From an uncultured Bacteroidales bacterium (lineage in GTDB: Bacteria; Bacteroidota; Bacteroidia; Bacteroidales; UBA932), in contig CALVDL010000015.1 of assembly GCA_944326305.1 (NCBI GenBank), forward strand, positions 1 to 64,000: 64,000 nucleotides of DNA, given 5' to 3'. Position numbers and translations under genes: made by a program. A model generated the notes under the pieces. The model was not told the DNA's origin. It made no database searches and saw only the letters and a list, made by a program, of their open reading frames with translations. Shown piece by piece: positions 35,687-45,439 of this stretch. The stretch's first letter is position 1. Each line of letters begins with the position of its first letter.

Positions 35687-35694
35687 TATTTTTG
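35687..35694 (+). promoter_or_regulatory. -7 box upstream of the AsmA-like gene
   Basis: TATTTTTG fits TAnnTTTG and leaves a leader of about 28 nt before the ATG at 35729. No -33 match. Confidence 0.45.
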
Positions 35695-35728
35695 ACAGTC
35701 TGTTCTTTATATATTATAAATAGGTGTC

Positions 35729-38700
35729 ATGATGCACAAACATGTTGGGAAAAAGAGGACCTGGCTGAAGGTTCTGGCATGGATAGCTGCAATCTGGGCG
35801 GTTATCCTCATTGTAATCCAGATAGTCCTGTCCCCGGCCGTGCTTACAAGGCTTGCACGGAATTTCGCGGCGGACTACATAGACGGAGACGTATCATTCG
35901 GGAAAGTCTCGATGTCTGTTTTCAAGAGCTTCCCGAATCTTAATGTCAGTTTCGACACTGTCTCTGTCACATATCCCACCGAAAGATTCAGAGACATAGA
36001 AAAGAATATCGGCATGGGCCGGGTTGCAGGCCGCGGGGAAAAAGAGGATACACTAATGTCATTCGACCGGTTCTCCGCGTCGCTGAACATTGCAGCGCTC
36101 ACAGTCGGCCAGATACGTATCCCGTACCTTTCTTTAGAGAAACCGCGCATTTTCGCCAGGACATATGACCAGGAAAATGCCAACTGGAACATTTTCAAGG
36201 TGACCGGGTCAGAGGACAGCGACACCACCGGCACCGGGATGCCTAAAATCGTACTCGGGAAAATCGCTTTCAGCGACAAGCCGCTCATCATATACAACAG
36301 TGTTCCTGACACTACCAATATTATCCTGAACATGAAGGAAATGCAGCTGAACGGCAAAGTGCGGTCGGACGGGAAGGACAGCCGGAGGGTGAGCCTCGAA
36401 GTTGACAGCATGTTCGTTGCCGGGAGGTTCCCGGGGGATACTCTTGCCCTGGCCCTCGACAAATTCAGGATAGGGATGGCCAGGGGCCGGATGTTCGCCG
36501 GTGCGCAGGCTACGACATTCCTCGCGACGCGGTCATACGGAAGGCTCCGCATACCGGTGGGCTTCACCACGGCTCTTGAAATCAGGAAAGACACCGTACC
36601 CAACTTTTCGCTGCGCAAGCTGAAGGCCGAAGTCGCAGGAATCCCCCTGCAGGCGTCGGTGGACGTGAAACTGTACAGTACGGACAGCATATATGTCAAA
36701 GGAGAGGCCTCTATCGACAAATGTAAAGTCAGCGATGTGCTGAAGCATTTGAACAAGAGCATATTAAAAGACATAGACCAGATACAGACCGATGCAACAG
36801 TATCCCTCACTGCCTCATGTGACGGATGGTACTCCTCCAGCACAGGTTCCCTTCCTTCCGTCACGGCATCCGTACAGATACCCAAGTCCAGCATAGGCCA
36901 CAAAAAGTTTGGGACATCCAATACACTGCTGTTCAGCGCAGACATCAAGGGAGGGGCCGGGAAGCCGTTCGACCTCGCTCTGAATGAGCTGTCGGTATCA
37001 GGAAAGGCCCTGGATATAAATGCAAAAGGCAAGGCGGAAGACCTTCTGGGAGAAGACCCTCTGATAGGGATAGACGCCGGCATGTCAGTAAGGCTTGATA
37101 CACTGAAGGGACTGATAAAGAAAGGGAGCGGCATAGATGCCGGCGGAAGCCTTGACGCGGAACTGAAAGGATCGATAAACCTTTCACAGATAGACCCGTA
37201 CAAGTTTGCAGACGCTGACATGGCAGGGTTCATCAGAAGTGACAGGCTGGATCTGGAAATTGAAAAAGACTCTCTCTCTATGCACATAGACAGCCTCGAC
37301 ATAGTGCTCGGGGCCGTAGGCAACACACGAGACTCGAGCATAGCACAGGGTGAGAGGATGCTCGTGCTCGCCTCCAGGCTTGACAGCCTGCGTCTGAAAT
37401 ACAAGGACGAGATGTTCGTAAACGGGCGGAAGCTTTCCCTGAAAGCGCAGAACGCGGCCGGCATACTCAACAGCAGCGACTCCACGAAAGTCTATCCGTT
37501 CGGGGGACGGTTAGAGATAGGTTTCCTGGCCCTTGCCGGGGCGGACACTTCCGTAGTGCTGGTCTCCGGTTCGGACAACACCTTCACCATATCGCCTAAA
37601 AAAGAAAACCCTGATGTACCGGTACTTGCCCTGAAGAGCAAAACGGAAGGAGTATTCCTCAGGAACAGCGTGAACAGGTTAGGTCTCGGAGGACTGCAGC
37701 TCGACGCCACCGCAGCAATGAATTCTATCGAAAGGAGGCAGAAGGCGAAAGCTTTCGTAGACTCCCTGGCAAAAAAATATCCGGATGTCCCGAGGGATTC
37801 CCTTTTCCATCACCTTCGCAAGATACGCGGCCCTCATAAGGTGGAGATTCCGGACTGGCTGAGTGAAAAGGACTTCAGGAAGAACGACATACAGTTCAGC
37901 ATGGATTCCTCGATCGTGAAGATATTCCGGGAATGGGATGCTGACGGCATGCTCGCCCTCCGCAGGGCAAACCTGATAACACCGTATTTCCCTCTGCGCA
38001 ACAGTCTCAGGGACGTCAAGGGAACTTTCAACAACAATGAGATAAACCTCGAAAGTTTCAACCTGATAAGCGGACACTCGAACCTTGCCGCCAAAGGGAG
38101 GCTGAAAGGTATCAGGGGACTTGTCGCAGGACGGGGATTCCTGGACCTCGACATGGACATCACCTCCGACAGCCTCAACATCAATGAATTGCTCGGGGCA
38201 TATACCGTCGGGAGCGAATTCGTGCCGGCCAACCTGCCTGAAATATCAGATACTGAAGACCTGATCAGTTCCGATGATGAGGACTATCAGGATACATTCG
38301 TCACGGACACTCTTGCAGATGCCACCGGCATAGAGACGTCGCTGATAGTGGTTCCAGCGAACGTCATCGCACAGATCAGGCTCGACGCCTCCAATGTCAA
38401 GATGTCCGACCTGACATTCAGCAAAATGCAGAGCAGGCTCACAGTCAAGGAAAGATGCGTCCAGTTCATGAATACATCCGCCAAATCTGACATAGGCAAT
38501 ATCGACTTCGAGGGCTTCTACTCTACACGTACCAAACAGGACCTCCGGACAGGGTTCGACATCAATATCAGTAATGTGACCGCAGAAAAAGTGATAGAGC
38601 TTGTACCTGCAGTAGACTCCCTGATGCCGATGCTCAAATCATTCAAGGGCCAGCTCAACTGCCAGATGGCGGCGACAGCGGACATCGACACGACAATGAA

Positions 38701-39286
38701 CATCGTGATCCCGTCCATCAACGGTGTAATACGCATTGGAGGCACCGGACTTACGCTCAGCGAGAGCGATGCTTTCTCACAGATAGCCAAAAAGCTGAAA
38801 TTCAAAGACAGGGAAAGCGGACACATCGACAAGATGTCAGTAGAAGGCCTTATCAAGGACAATACCCTTGAAGTGTTCCCGTTTGTCCTCAAGGTCGACC
38901 GCTACACCCTGGCCATGAGCGGGATACAGAATTTAGACATGTCTTTCCGCTACCATATATCAGTAATCGACTCCCCTATCCCGTTCAGGCTGGGCATCGA
39001 TCTCTACGGAGACAATTTCGACGACATGAAATTCAAGATAGGCAAAGCCAAATACAAGAGCACAAATGTGCCTGTATTCTCCAAAGTGATAGACCAGACC
39101 AGGCTGAACCTCAAGGAGTCAATAGCTAAAATTTATACTATGGGTGTGGAGAAGGCGGTTCAGGAAAACAGGAGGCAGAGCGCTATCGAGGAATACAAGA
39201 AGCAGATAGACTACAAGGATGCCGCCGATATGCAGCTCGACTCCCTGTCGGCGGAGGAAAAGGCCCAGATAGAGGCGCAAGAATAG
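35729..39286 (+). CDS. AsmA-like envelope protein
   Basis: An 1185-residue protein with an N-terminal membrane anchor (about residues 13-35) followed by an AsmA-type N-terminal region (LARNFAADYIDGDVSFGKVSMSVFKSFPNLNVSFDTVSV). Long beta-rich repeats follow, with a C-terminal AsmA_2-like region around residues 900-1110. AsmA/TamB-like proteins form hydrophobic grooves bridging inner and outer membrane and are implicated in phospholipid transport or outer-membrane homeostasis. Two ATGs in tandem start the gene. It is followed by a hairpin terminator that also overlaps the end of the convergent DUF47 gene. Confidence 0.85.
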   Translation: MMHKHVGKKRTWLKVLAWIAAIWAVILIVIQIVLSPAVLTRLARNFAADYIDGDVSFGKVSMSVFKSFPNLNVSFDTVSVTYPTERFRDIEKNIGMGRVAGRGEKEDTLMSFDRFSASLNIAALTVGQIRIPYLSLEKPRIFARTYDQENANWNIFKVTGSEDSDTTGTGMPKIVLGKIAFSDKPLIIYNSVPDTTNIILNMKEMQLNGKVRSDGKDSRRVSLEVDSMFVAGRFPGDTLALALDKFRIGMARGRMFAGAQATTFLATRSYGRLRIPVGFTTALEIRKDTVPNFSLRKLKAEVAGIPLQASVDVKLYSTDSIYVKGEASIDKCKVSDVLKHLNKSILKDIDQIQTDATVSLTASCDGWYSSSTGSLPSVTASVQIPKSSIGHKKFGTSNTLLFSADIKGGAGKPFDLALNELSVSGKALDINAKGKAEDLLGEDPLIGIDAGMSVRLDTLKGLIKKGSGIDAGGSLDAELKGSINLSQIDPYKFADADMAGFIRSDRLDLEIEKDSLSMHIDSLDIVLGAVGNTRDSSIAQGERMLVLASRLDSLRLKYKDEMFVNGRKLSLKAQNAAGILNSSDSTKVYPFGGRLEIGFLALAGADTSVVLVSGSDNTFTISPKKENPDVPVLALKSKTEGVFLRNSVNRLGLGGLQLDATAAMNSIERRQKAKAFVDSLAKKYPDVPRDSLFHHLRKIRGPHKVEIPDWLSEKDFRKNDIQFSMDSSIVKIFREWDADGMLALRRANLITPYFPLRNSLRDVKGTFNNNEINLESFNLISGHSNLAAKGRLKGIRGLVAGRGFLDLDMDITSDSLNINELLGAYTVGSEFVPANLPEISDTEDLISSDDEDYQDTFVTDTLADATGIETSLIVVPANVIAQIRLDASNVKMSDLTFSKMQSRLTVKERCVQFMNTSAKSDIGNIDFEGFYSTRTKQDLRTGFDINISNVTAEKVIELVPAVDSLMPMLKSFKGQLNCQMAATADIDTTMNIVIPSINGVIRIGGTGLTLSESDAFSQIAKKLKFKDRESGHIDKMSVEGLIKDNTLEVFPFVLKVDRYTLAMSGIQNLDMSFRYHISVIDSPIPFRLGIDLYGDNFDDMKFKIGKAKYKSTNVPVFSKVIDQTRLNLKESIAKIYTMGVEKAVQENRRQSAIEEYKKQIDYKDAADMQLDSLSAEEKAQIEAQE

Positions 39287-39299
39287 AAACGAAAACAGG

Positions 39300-39330
39300 A
39301 AATGCTATTCCGCATAGCGGAGTAGCATTT
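39300..39330. terminator. Bidirectional terminator overlapping the DUF47 gene end
   Basis: A 14-bp stem with one G:U-type position (39300-39313 with 39317-39330), a 3-nt loop and a T run on the plus strand. It terminates the AsmA-like gene and includes the stop codon of the DUF47 gene. Confidence 0.8.
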
Positions 39331-39958
39331 TTCTTACATAGTCGGACACTCGCTTTGCTGCATCTGTCGTGTCCTCGAACATTTCAGCGATGTTCTTGTA
39401 TTTCATCAGTTCAATAGGGTTCTTCTCGTTATGGAAGACATGGCCGATATATTCTTCATAGGCATCGTCGGCAGCATGCTCCAGCTCCGTGATACGGTCG
39501 CAGACAAGGGTCAGGCTGGAGAAATTGGCCTTGACATTCTCAAGACACACTACCAGGTCTTTCAAGGCATCGGCTTCAGATTCAATATACTGCGCCAGCT
39601 CCGCAAGCTGCGGGTCTATCCTTTCGGGAAGATAGAGAAGGATGGATTTTGCCGAATCGTTTATATTGTCCAGGAACTCGTCCATATACATGGCGATTGC
39701 CTGCAGGTCTATCCTGTCAAGAGGCGTGAATATTCTTTCGTACAGCTGTTCATAGAACTCGGTCAGCATGGCATCGCCCTGCGTCTCGCAGAGTTTCACT
39801 TCCTTTTCAAGCCTTTTCCATTCATCGTGGCCTGATGTGGCGGTCATTTTCACCAATGCTGAAGATGCCTGTTTGATATAGGCTACCTGCTGGGTGTATA
39901 TAGGCAGAATATGTGTCCTGGAGGCAAACAGGCTCCGGAATCTTTTGATAAGCTTCAT
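39305..39958 (-). CDS. DUF47 family (PhoU-like) protein
   Basis: A 217-residue all-helical protein of the DUF47 family, which is related to PhoU and normally encoded next to a PiT phosphate permease as its putative regulator. Metal-ligand-type acidic clusters are visible (AMYMDEFLDNINDSAK and ELEHAADDAYEEY). No PiT gene is adjacent here; the gene stands alone between the AsmA-like and fimbrillin-like genes. The cytoplasmic phosphate-regulation role is from family knowledge. Confidence 0.85.
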   Translation of the reverse strand: MKLIKRFRSLFASRTHILPIYTQQVAYIKQASSALVKMTATSGHDEWKRLEKEVKLCETQGDAMLTEFYEQLYERIFTPLDRIDLQAIAMYMDEFLDNINDSAKSILLYLPERIDPQLAELAQYIESEADALKDLVVCLENVKANFSSLTLVCDRITELEHAADDAYEEYIGHVFHNEKNPIELMKYKNIAEMFEDTTDAAKRVSDYVRKMLLRYAE

Positions 39959-40100
39959 AAAACAAAACAGTTTCTCAAATTTATAATAAAATATGAGAGT
40001 AAAAAAGAGAAAAAAGGCTTAAAAACAAAAATTGTCATAAAAAACAGAAAAAACTGTATGTATTTCGCCACATAAAATATTTTTTCCGGAAACGGCGCGA

Positions 40101-40108
40101 TAGTTTTG
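40101..40108 (+). promoter_or_regulatory. -7 box upstream of the fimbrillin-like operon
   Basis: TAGTTTTG fits TAnnTTTG. The expected transcript start (about 40114) lies after the ATG at 40106 and before that at 40124, which supports 40124 as the real start. Confidence 0.5.
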
Positions 40109-40123
40109 CAGAAAAAATTTGTG

Positions 40124-41128
40124 ATGAAAAAAGTTCTGATCGTATTATCGCCGGCACTTTTCTTTTCATGCTCCCTCTCCTTGTCCGGGAGCCCCGGCAC
40201 AGAGCCTGACACCGTAATGCAGGTCCCGGTGAAATTCCAGGACGGCATACCCGCAGCGGACCAGGGAGAAGGATACATTGCCGACATCTTTGTATTCAAT
40301 GACGACAGGCTACAGAGACTGGACTCCTACCAGAGGATAGCATGCGGCCCCGGGGAAATGCCGTCCGCAGCCTCGCAGACAGGCAAGAAGATAATAGCCG
40401 CGATAGTGAACCCGCAGTCCGGGAGCTACAGTTGGGAACAGATAAGCTCTTTCCAGGCATTGGGCAGCATGGTGGCCGAGCTGAAGAAAGAATCCGGGCA
40501 GAAAATGCTCATGAGCGGGTACGGGCATGCAGAAGCAGGCAAAGACGCCATGTGTGAAATAGACGTTTCTCCGCTTGCCTCGGAAGTCTTGCTAAGGTCG
40601 GTAAGATGCGACTTCTCCGGAAAGCCGTACCGGGGCACAGCCCTGAAAGAAGTCCGGGCATACCTGACAAACGTAAATGCGGAAGCAAAGCTCCTGCAGC
40701 AGGAAGGGTTTGTCCCTGAAACGATTTGCAACCAGGGCAGGCTCCGGAAGGAAGATGTGATGGAGTTCACAGACCAGAGCCTGATTGTCAGAAAAATAGC
40801 GAACGAAATAGGCACAGATACCGTCTATCCGGGGATTTCATTCATGTGCTACCCGAATGAATGTATGGAGGAGACCGCCGGATCACCGTTCACAAGGCTT
40901 GTAATAGAAGGCATGATCAGCGGGCAGACCTGCTACTATCCTGTCAACATCAACAGGACCGGTCCAGCAGGAGGCGGCATCAGCCGGAATTGCCGCTATG
41001 TGTTCGACATCACCATCAAGAGCACTGGCTCGTCCGACCCTGACGTTGCCGTATCTCCTGAAGACATAGACATATCATGCATGATAGCCCCGTGGGACGA
41101 GAAGGACGGGACTGAAATAATATTCTGA
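40124..41128 (+). CDS. Fimbrillin-like lipoprotein (FimA/Mfa superfamily)
   Basis: A 334-residue lipoprotein: signal MKKVLIVLSPALFFSC, then a beta-rich domain with YIADIFVFNDDRLQRLDSY, typical of P. gingivalis-type fimbrial proteins. The C-terminal pattern CRYVFDITIKSTGSSDPDVA then IDISCMIAPWDEKDGTEIIF resembles the C-terminal strands of the FimA/Mfa1 group. These pilins are exported as lipoproteins and assembled on the cell surface by strand exchange. It is followed only 2 nt later by a second, related lipoprotein gene. Family assignment is by pattern; subunit type is uncertain. Confidence 0.7.
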   Translation: MKKVLIVLSPALFFSCSLSLSGSPGTEPDTVMQVPVKFQDGIPAADQGEGYIADIFVFNDDRLQRLDSYQRIACGPGEMPSAASQTGKKIIAAIVNPQSGSYSWEQISSFQALGSMVAELKKESGQKMLMSGYGHAEAGKDAMCEIDVSPLASEVLLRSVRCDFSGKPYRGTALKEVRAYLTNVNAEAKLLQQEGFVPETICNQGRLRKEDVMEFTDQSLIVRKIANEIGTDTVYPGISFMCYPNECMEETAGSPFTRLVIEGMISGQTCYYPVNINRTGPAGGGISRNCRYVFDITIKSTGSSDPDVAVSPEDIDISCMIAPWDEKDGTEIIF

Positions 41129-41130
41129 CT

Positions 41131-42423
41131 ATGAAGCCTTTAAATATCATACTGGCTGCACTTGCAGCGTCATCCCTGCTGCACGCCTGCGAAAAAGGCC
41201 CGGCAGAGGCATCCGGCAATGATACCGGGACCCTGATCAAGCTGGATACAGGCAATATGGTACAGACCAGGTCGGAAAGTCCGCAGGAGGACCTGGTCAC
41301 GGACCTCAACCTGTTCATATTCAATGACAGGGGCATACTCGAAAGCAGGATGTACATGACAGCCGGGCAGATGCACCCGTCCGGAAACTGCTATACGGTC
41401 CGGGCAGGACTGCTTGCAGGAGGCGTCTATAATATCTATGCCCTTGCAAATGCAGGATACCCGCTATATCCTGATACAGAGCAGGATGTGCAGGATATGA
41501 AATACTATTTCACTTACCCGGACGAATTCAGGACAGGCATTCCCATGGGCGGACAGATAATCGGCTGCACAGCCCAAAAGGGGCAGCCTGTAGAGATACA
41601 GCTTCAGCGCAGCATGGCCAAAATATCGGTCAGCATAGACCGCAGCCGCCTTGACAAAGACGTTTCATTCTATATAAACAGCATCAGCATCGGAGGATGC
41701 CCGAAAGCGGTGACTCCGTTCAAGACCAGTACCGTAACATCGGACTTTGACATGTTCATCAAAGGCTTTTCCAGGACTGACAGCCAGGTGTCGGAGCTCA
41801 ATGCCGATTACGGGTGGGGTAAAAGCGGGGAGGTTTCCGTCTACATGTTCGAAAACATGCAGGGAGACCTGCTTGAAGATGCGGACAGCGACAGCGACAA
41901 GGTACTAAACCCCTCCGACCCGAAAGCGAAAGTGTGCTCTTATATTGAAATCAGGGCAGACTACGTATCCGACACATACTACACCCTCCCCGGGGACGAA
42001 CTCATTTACCGCTTCTATCTCGGGGACGGTCCGGTGAACTTCGATGTCAGGAGGAACACCCACTACCATATAACCGTCACTCCGGAAAACAGCGGACTGA
42101 ATGAAAACAGCTGGAGGGTTGACCAGAGCGGATTGAGCTCATACTACCCGTACTTTATGAAAATCACGCCTGGCACCTTCATCCGGGGGAAAGCAGGCGA
42201 GTCGTTCCATATCAGGTGCGAATACTATCCGAAATCAGCAGACTTCGACATCGGTCTCGATGAGCTGGAATATGACAGGCAGAGAGGCATCTACGACTAT
42301 GTCCTCGACAGCGACGGGAATGGCGTGACCCTGCATCTCAAGAAAACGGGAAGCGGTATGCTGTACATGGAGACAGGAAGCCCGATAAACCAGTCGGAGA
42401 TAGTAACAATCATAGTGGAATGA
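41131..42423 (+). CDS. Fimbrial subunit-like lipoprotein (FimB/Mfa2- or DUF4906-like)
   Basis: A 430-residue lipoprotein with signal MKPLNIILAALAASSLLHAC. The mature part shows the fimbrillin features VTDLNLFIFNDRGILESRMYM, YNIYALANAGY, and QLQRSMAKISVSIDR with a following central DFDMF-type segment. The late RRNTHYHITVTPENSGL strand is where FimA-like proteins end; here about 85 more residues follow. It probably pairs with the preceding 334-residue protein as anchor or accessory subunit. No dedicated assembly gene lies nearby. Confidence 0.7.
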   Translation: MKPLNIILAALAASSLLHACEKGPAEASGNDTGTLIKLDTGNMVQTRSESPQEDLVTDLNLFIFNDRGILESRMYMTAGQMHPSGNCYTVRAGLLAGGVYNIYALANAGYPLYPDTEQDVQDMKYYFTYPDEFRTGIPMGGQIIGCTAQKGQPVEIQLQRSMAKISVSIDRSRLDKDVSFYINSISIGGCPKAVTPFKTSTVTSDFDMFIKGFSRTDSQVSELNADYGWGKSGEVSVYMFENMQGDLLEDADSDSDKVLNPSDPKAKVCSYIEIRADYVSDTYYTLPGDELIYRFYLGDGPVNFDVRRNTHYHITVTPENSGLNENSWRVDQSGLSSYYPYFMKITPGTFIRGKAGESFHIRCEYYPKSADFDIGLDELEYDRQRGIYDYVLDSDGNGVTLHLKKTGSGMLYMETGSPINQSEIVTIIVE

Positions 42424-42438
42424 CGGAGATGGGCCACG

Positions 42439-45324
42439 TCACTTCATCAAATATTTTGCCGTCCATGTATTCCCTTCCGACAGAAGCTTCTCCGGAGTGC
42501 CTTCGAACACGATTCGCCCACCTCCGTCACCGGCCTCCGGACCGAGGTCGAGTATCCAGTCCGCAGAGCGGATGACATCCGGGTTGTGCTCCACCACCAC
42601 GATGGTATGGCCTTTGGCAAGAAGGGCATCGAATGACTTGAGGAGCTTTTCCACATCATAGAAGTGCAGCCCGGTGGTCGGTTCGTCAAAAATGAACATG
42701 ATATGGTTTGACGATGACTGAGTGTCGTTCATGGAAAGGAAATATGCCAGCTTTATCCTCTGGCTCTCCCCGCCGGAAAGCGTACTGCTGCTCTGGCCAA
42801 GTTTGATATATGAAAGCCCCACATCTACAAGAGGCTGCAGGCGCTCTGCTATACGCACCGCCGCCGGGTCATTCTTCGAACCGAAGAAGTCTATGGCCTC
42901 CGAAACGCTCATGTTCAGGATGTCGTCTATGTTCTTGCCCTTGTATCTCACTTCGAGGATCTCGGGCTTGAAACGTTTGCCGCCGCATGACTCGCAGACC
43001 ATCTTGACATCCGCCATGAACTGCATGCCAATCTTAACAAAGCCCTCCCCCTGGCATTCAGGACACCTCCCCCCGTCCATGTTGAACGAGAAAAACGACG
43101 GTGTGAAACCGTTCAGCTTGGCGAACTGCTGCTCGGAAAGCAGCTTCCTTATATCGTCATATATCTTCAGGTAGGTGACGGCATTGGAACGGGAACTCTT
43201 GCCTATCGGGTTCTGGTCGACATACTCCACCTGGGTTATCCTGTCGAGGTTCCCGGAAAGCCCGCGGTATGTACCCGGGGCCGCCCCTGTATGGTTCAGG
43301 TACCTGAACAAGGCCGGATAGAGGATGTCGCCCACGAGAGAGGACTTGCCGCTGCCGCTGACACCTGTGACCACAGTCAGGACACCGAGAGGGAAACGGA
43401 CATCTATGTTCTTGAGGTTGTGCTCCATAGCCCCTTCTACTATAATGGAATACGCCCACTGTCTTTTCTCCCGCACATAACGGCTGCGCTGCCCCGACAG
43501 GTACTGCAGCGTCAGGGAACGCTCCAGGGCTGCGCTGTCACGGATACTGTCCTGAATCTTTCCCTGGTAGACTATCTCCCCGCCGTCCACCCCGGCCTTC
43601 GGACCTATGTCGACAAGCATGTCCGCCGCCCTCATGATCTCCTCGTCATGCTCGACTACCACCACAGTATTGCCTATATCCCTCAGTTTTTTAAGGACAG
43701 AAATGAGCCTGTCGGTATCCCTCGGATGGAGACCTATGCTCGGCTCGTCGAGGATATAGAGAGACCCTACCAGGGAGCTGCCCAATGCCGTCACCAGATT
43801 TATCCTCTGGCTCTCCCCGCCGGAAAGCGTGTTGGATGTACGGTTGAGCGTAAGATATGAAAGGCCCACATCCTTGATATAATTGAGTCTGGAGACTATC
43901 TCATCCACAGCTTTAGATACTATGCGCGATTCATATTCCGTCAGCTGCAGACCGGTGAAAAAGTCGAGAAGCTGGTCCACATTCATAGTCAGCAGCTGCT
44001 GTATGTTCTTCCCCCCGACCTTGACGTAAAGGGCGTCCTTGCGCAGGCGGCTGCCCCCGCACTCCCTGCATACAGTTTTGCCGGAATAGCGGCTGAGCAT
44101 GTATTTGTACTGGATTTTATATTTATTGGCATCAACCCACTTGAAAAACTCGTTGATTCCTATTATTGAATCATCCTCGGAGACACCTTTGCGCCCCTGC
44201 CAGACAATGTCTTTCTGCTCGTCGGTAAGGTTGCAGTACGGTTCGAACACAGGTATGCCGTACCTCTCGGCATTCTTGACAAGCTGGTCCTTGAACCATC
44301 CCATCTTCTCCCCCCGCCAGCATGCGATAGCTCCGTCATATATTGTCCTGCTCTTGTCCGGAATCACCAGATCCTCGCTTATGCCGATTATCTGACCGAG
44401 ACCCCCGCATACGGGGCACGCCCCGAGCGGACTGTTGAAACTGAACATATATTCATCCGGCTCCTGGAACTTCATGCCGTCAGCCTCAAAACGGTTGACG
44501 AAATGCCGTATCTCAACGCTCCCCTCCGGAGCCCGGTACGGATACTCTTTCCTGACAAACAAAGAACCGGAACCTTTATCGAAGGCCGTCTGAACCGAAG
44601 AATGGATCCTCGTCTGCAGGTCCTCCCAGTCCATCTGCGGCATGGTGGAGCCGTCTTCCATGACCGGAGACCCGTCCGTAAAAGCAGGTAAACGCAGTCT
44701 GTCGACCAGCAGGTAGAGCTCCTGGGGATAGTCCCCGTCCTCGGCCCTACGCATGATCTCCTCTATCCTCACCGGAGCGTCCGTGAAAAAACGGGAATAG
44801 CCCTCCTCCTTCAGCTGCAGCATCAGCTCCACCTTGTCATTCCGGTTTTTCCAGTCCAGGTCGGCAAGCAAATAGGCAGTCGAGGGTTCCGCAGACAGGA
44901 GGAACTCGAGTACATCGTTGACACTGTGGCATTTGACCTCAACACCGGACACCGGGGAATATGTCTTTCCTATCCTTGCGAATATCAGCCTGAGATAATC
45001 GAATATCTCCGTAGTGGTGGCTACTGTCGACCTCGGGTTGCGCGTATTCACCTTCTGTTCGATGGCAATAGCCGGCGGTATACCTTCTATAAGCTCCACA
45101 TCAGGCTTCGACATCCTGCCCAGGAACTGCCTTGCATAAGAGGAGAGACTTTCGGCAAAACGCCGCTGGCCCTCTGCGAAAAGGGTATCGAAGGCCAACG
45201 ATGACTTCCCTGACCCGGAAATGCCCGTAATGACTATGAAACGGCCTCTCGGAAGCTCAAGAGTCACATTCTTGAGATTATTGACTTTAGCACCTTTTAT
45301 AAGAATATTCCCTGCCTCTGACAT
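42439..45324 (-). CDS. uvrA: UvrABC excinuclease subunit A
   Basis: A 961-residue DNA-damage recognition ATPase of nucleotide excision repair. Two ABC-type ATPase halves are present: Walker A GISGSGKSSLAFDTLF near residue 33 and GVSGSGKSSLVGD near 660. LSGGESQRINL and LSGGESQRIKL signatures occur in each half. Zinc-binding CxxC pairs appear in CPVCGGLG, CRECGG and CPECQGEG/CESCGG. The length is typical. It converges on the fimbrial operon (15-nt gap) and is read from its own -7 box. Confidence 0.96.
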   Translation of the reverse strand: MSEAGNILIKGAKVNNLKNVTLELPRGRFIVITGISGSGKSSLAFDTLFAEGQRRFAESLSSYARQFLGRMSKPDVELIEGIPPAIAIEQKVNTRNPRSTVATTTEIFDYLRLIFARIGKTYSPVSGVEVKCHSVNDVLEFLLSAEPSTAYLLADLDWKNRNDKVELMLQLKEEGYSRFFTDAPVRIEEIMRRAEDGDYPQELYLLVDRLRLPAFTDGSPVMEDGSTMPQMDWEDLQTRIHSSVQTAFDKGSGSLFVRKEYPYRAPEGSVEIRHFVNRFEADGMKFQEPDEYMFSFNSPLGACPVCGGLGQIIGISEDLVIPDKSRTIYDGAIACWRGEKMGWFKDQLVKNAERYGIPVFEPYCNLTDEQKDIVWQGRKGVSEDDSIIGINEFFKWVDANKYKIQYKYMLSRYSGKTVCRECGGSRLRKDALYVKVGGKNIQQLLTMNVDQLLDFFTGLQLTEYESRIVSKAVDEIVSRLNYIKDVGLSYLTLNRTSNTLSGGESQRINLVTALGSSLVGSLYILDEPSIGLHPRDTDRLISVLKKLRDIGNTVVVVEHDEEIMRAADMLVDIGPKAGVDGGEIVYQGKIQDSIRDSAALERSLTLQYLSGQRSRYVREKRQWAYSIIVEGAMEHNLKNIDVRFPLGVLTVVTGVSGSGKSSLVGDILYPALFRYLNHTGAAPGTYRGLSGNLDRITQVEYVDQNPIGKSSRSNAVTYLKIYDDIRKLLSEQQFAKLNGFTPSFFSFNMDGGRCPECQGEGFVKIGMQFMADVKMVCESCGGKRFKPEILEVRYKGKNIDDILNMSVSEAIDFFGSKNDPAAVRIAERLQPLVDVGLSYIKLGQSSSTLSGGESQRIKLAYFLSMNDTQSSSNHIMFIFDEPTTGLHFYDVEKLLKSFDALLAKGHTIVVVEHNPDVIRSADWILDLGPEAGDGGGRIVFEGTPEKLLSEGNTWTAKYLMK

Positions 45325-45343
45325 ATACGATGAAATAGAGTTT

Positions 45344-45351
45344 CAAAGGTA
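45344..45351 (-). promoter_or_regulatory. -7 box upstream of uvrA
   Basis: Minus-strand TACCTTTG fits TAnnTTTG, 20 nt before the uvrA ATG. No LexA-like palindrome and no -33 TTTG were recognised. Confidence 0.45.
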
Positions 45352-45439
45352 ATAATTTAACCTGAAACCTGAATGCCGGAAAAACAAGAAAAAGAATTTT
45401 GGCCGTACACCAAAAGCACGCACAAAGACGGAAGAAAGG

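Larger units (their letters stand above)
35391..35728. other. AT-rich divergent intergenic region
   Basis: A 338-bp spacer between the phosphoesterase/SusCD operon (leftward) and the AsmA-like gene (rightward). It holds a -7 box for each direction. Open frames here are AT-rich chance frames without homology. No hairpin or riboswitch-like fold was noticed. Confidence 0.6.

Noticed and set aside
35572..35943. A 123-codon plus-strand frame before the AsmA-like gene
   Set aside because: It starts in AT-rich spacer and runs through the AsmA coding region in another frame, with no recognisable family.
39955..40299. A 114-codon minus-strand frame at the fimbrillin operon
   Set aside because: It covers the promoter and start of the fimbrillin-like gene on the other strand and has no recognisable homology.
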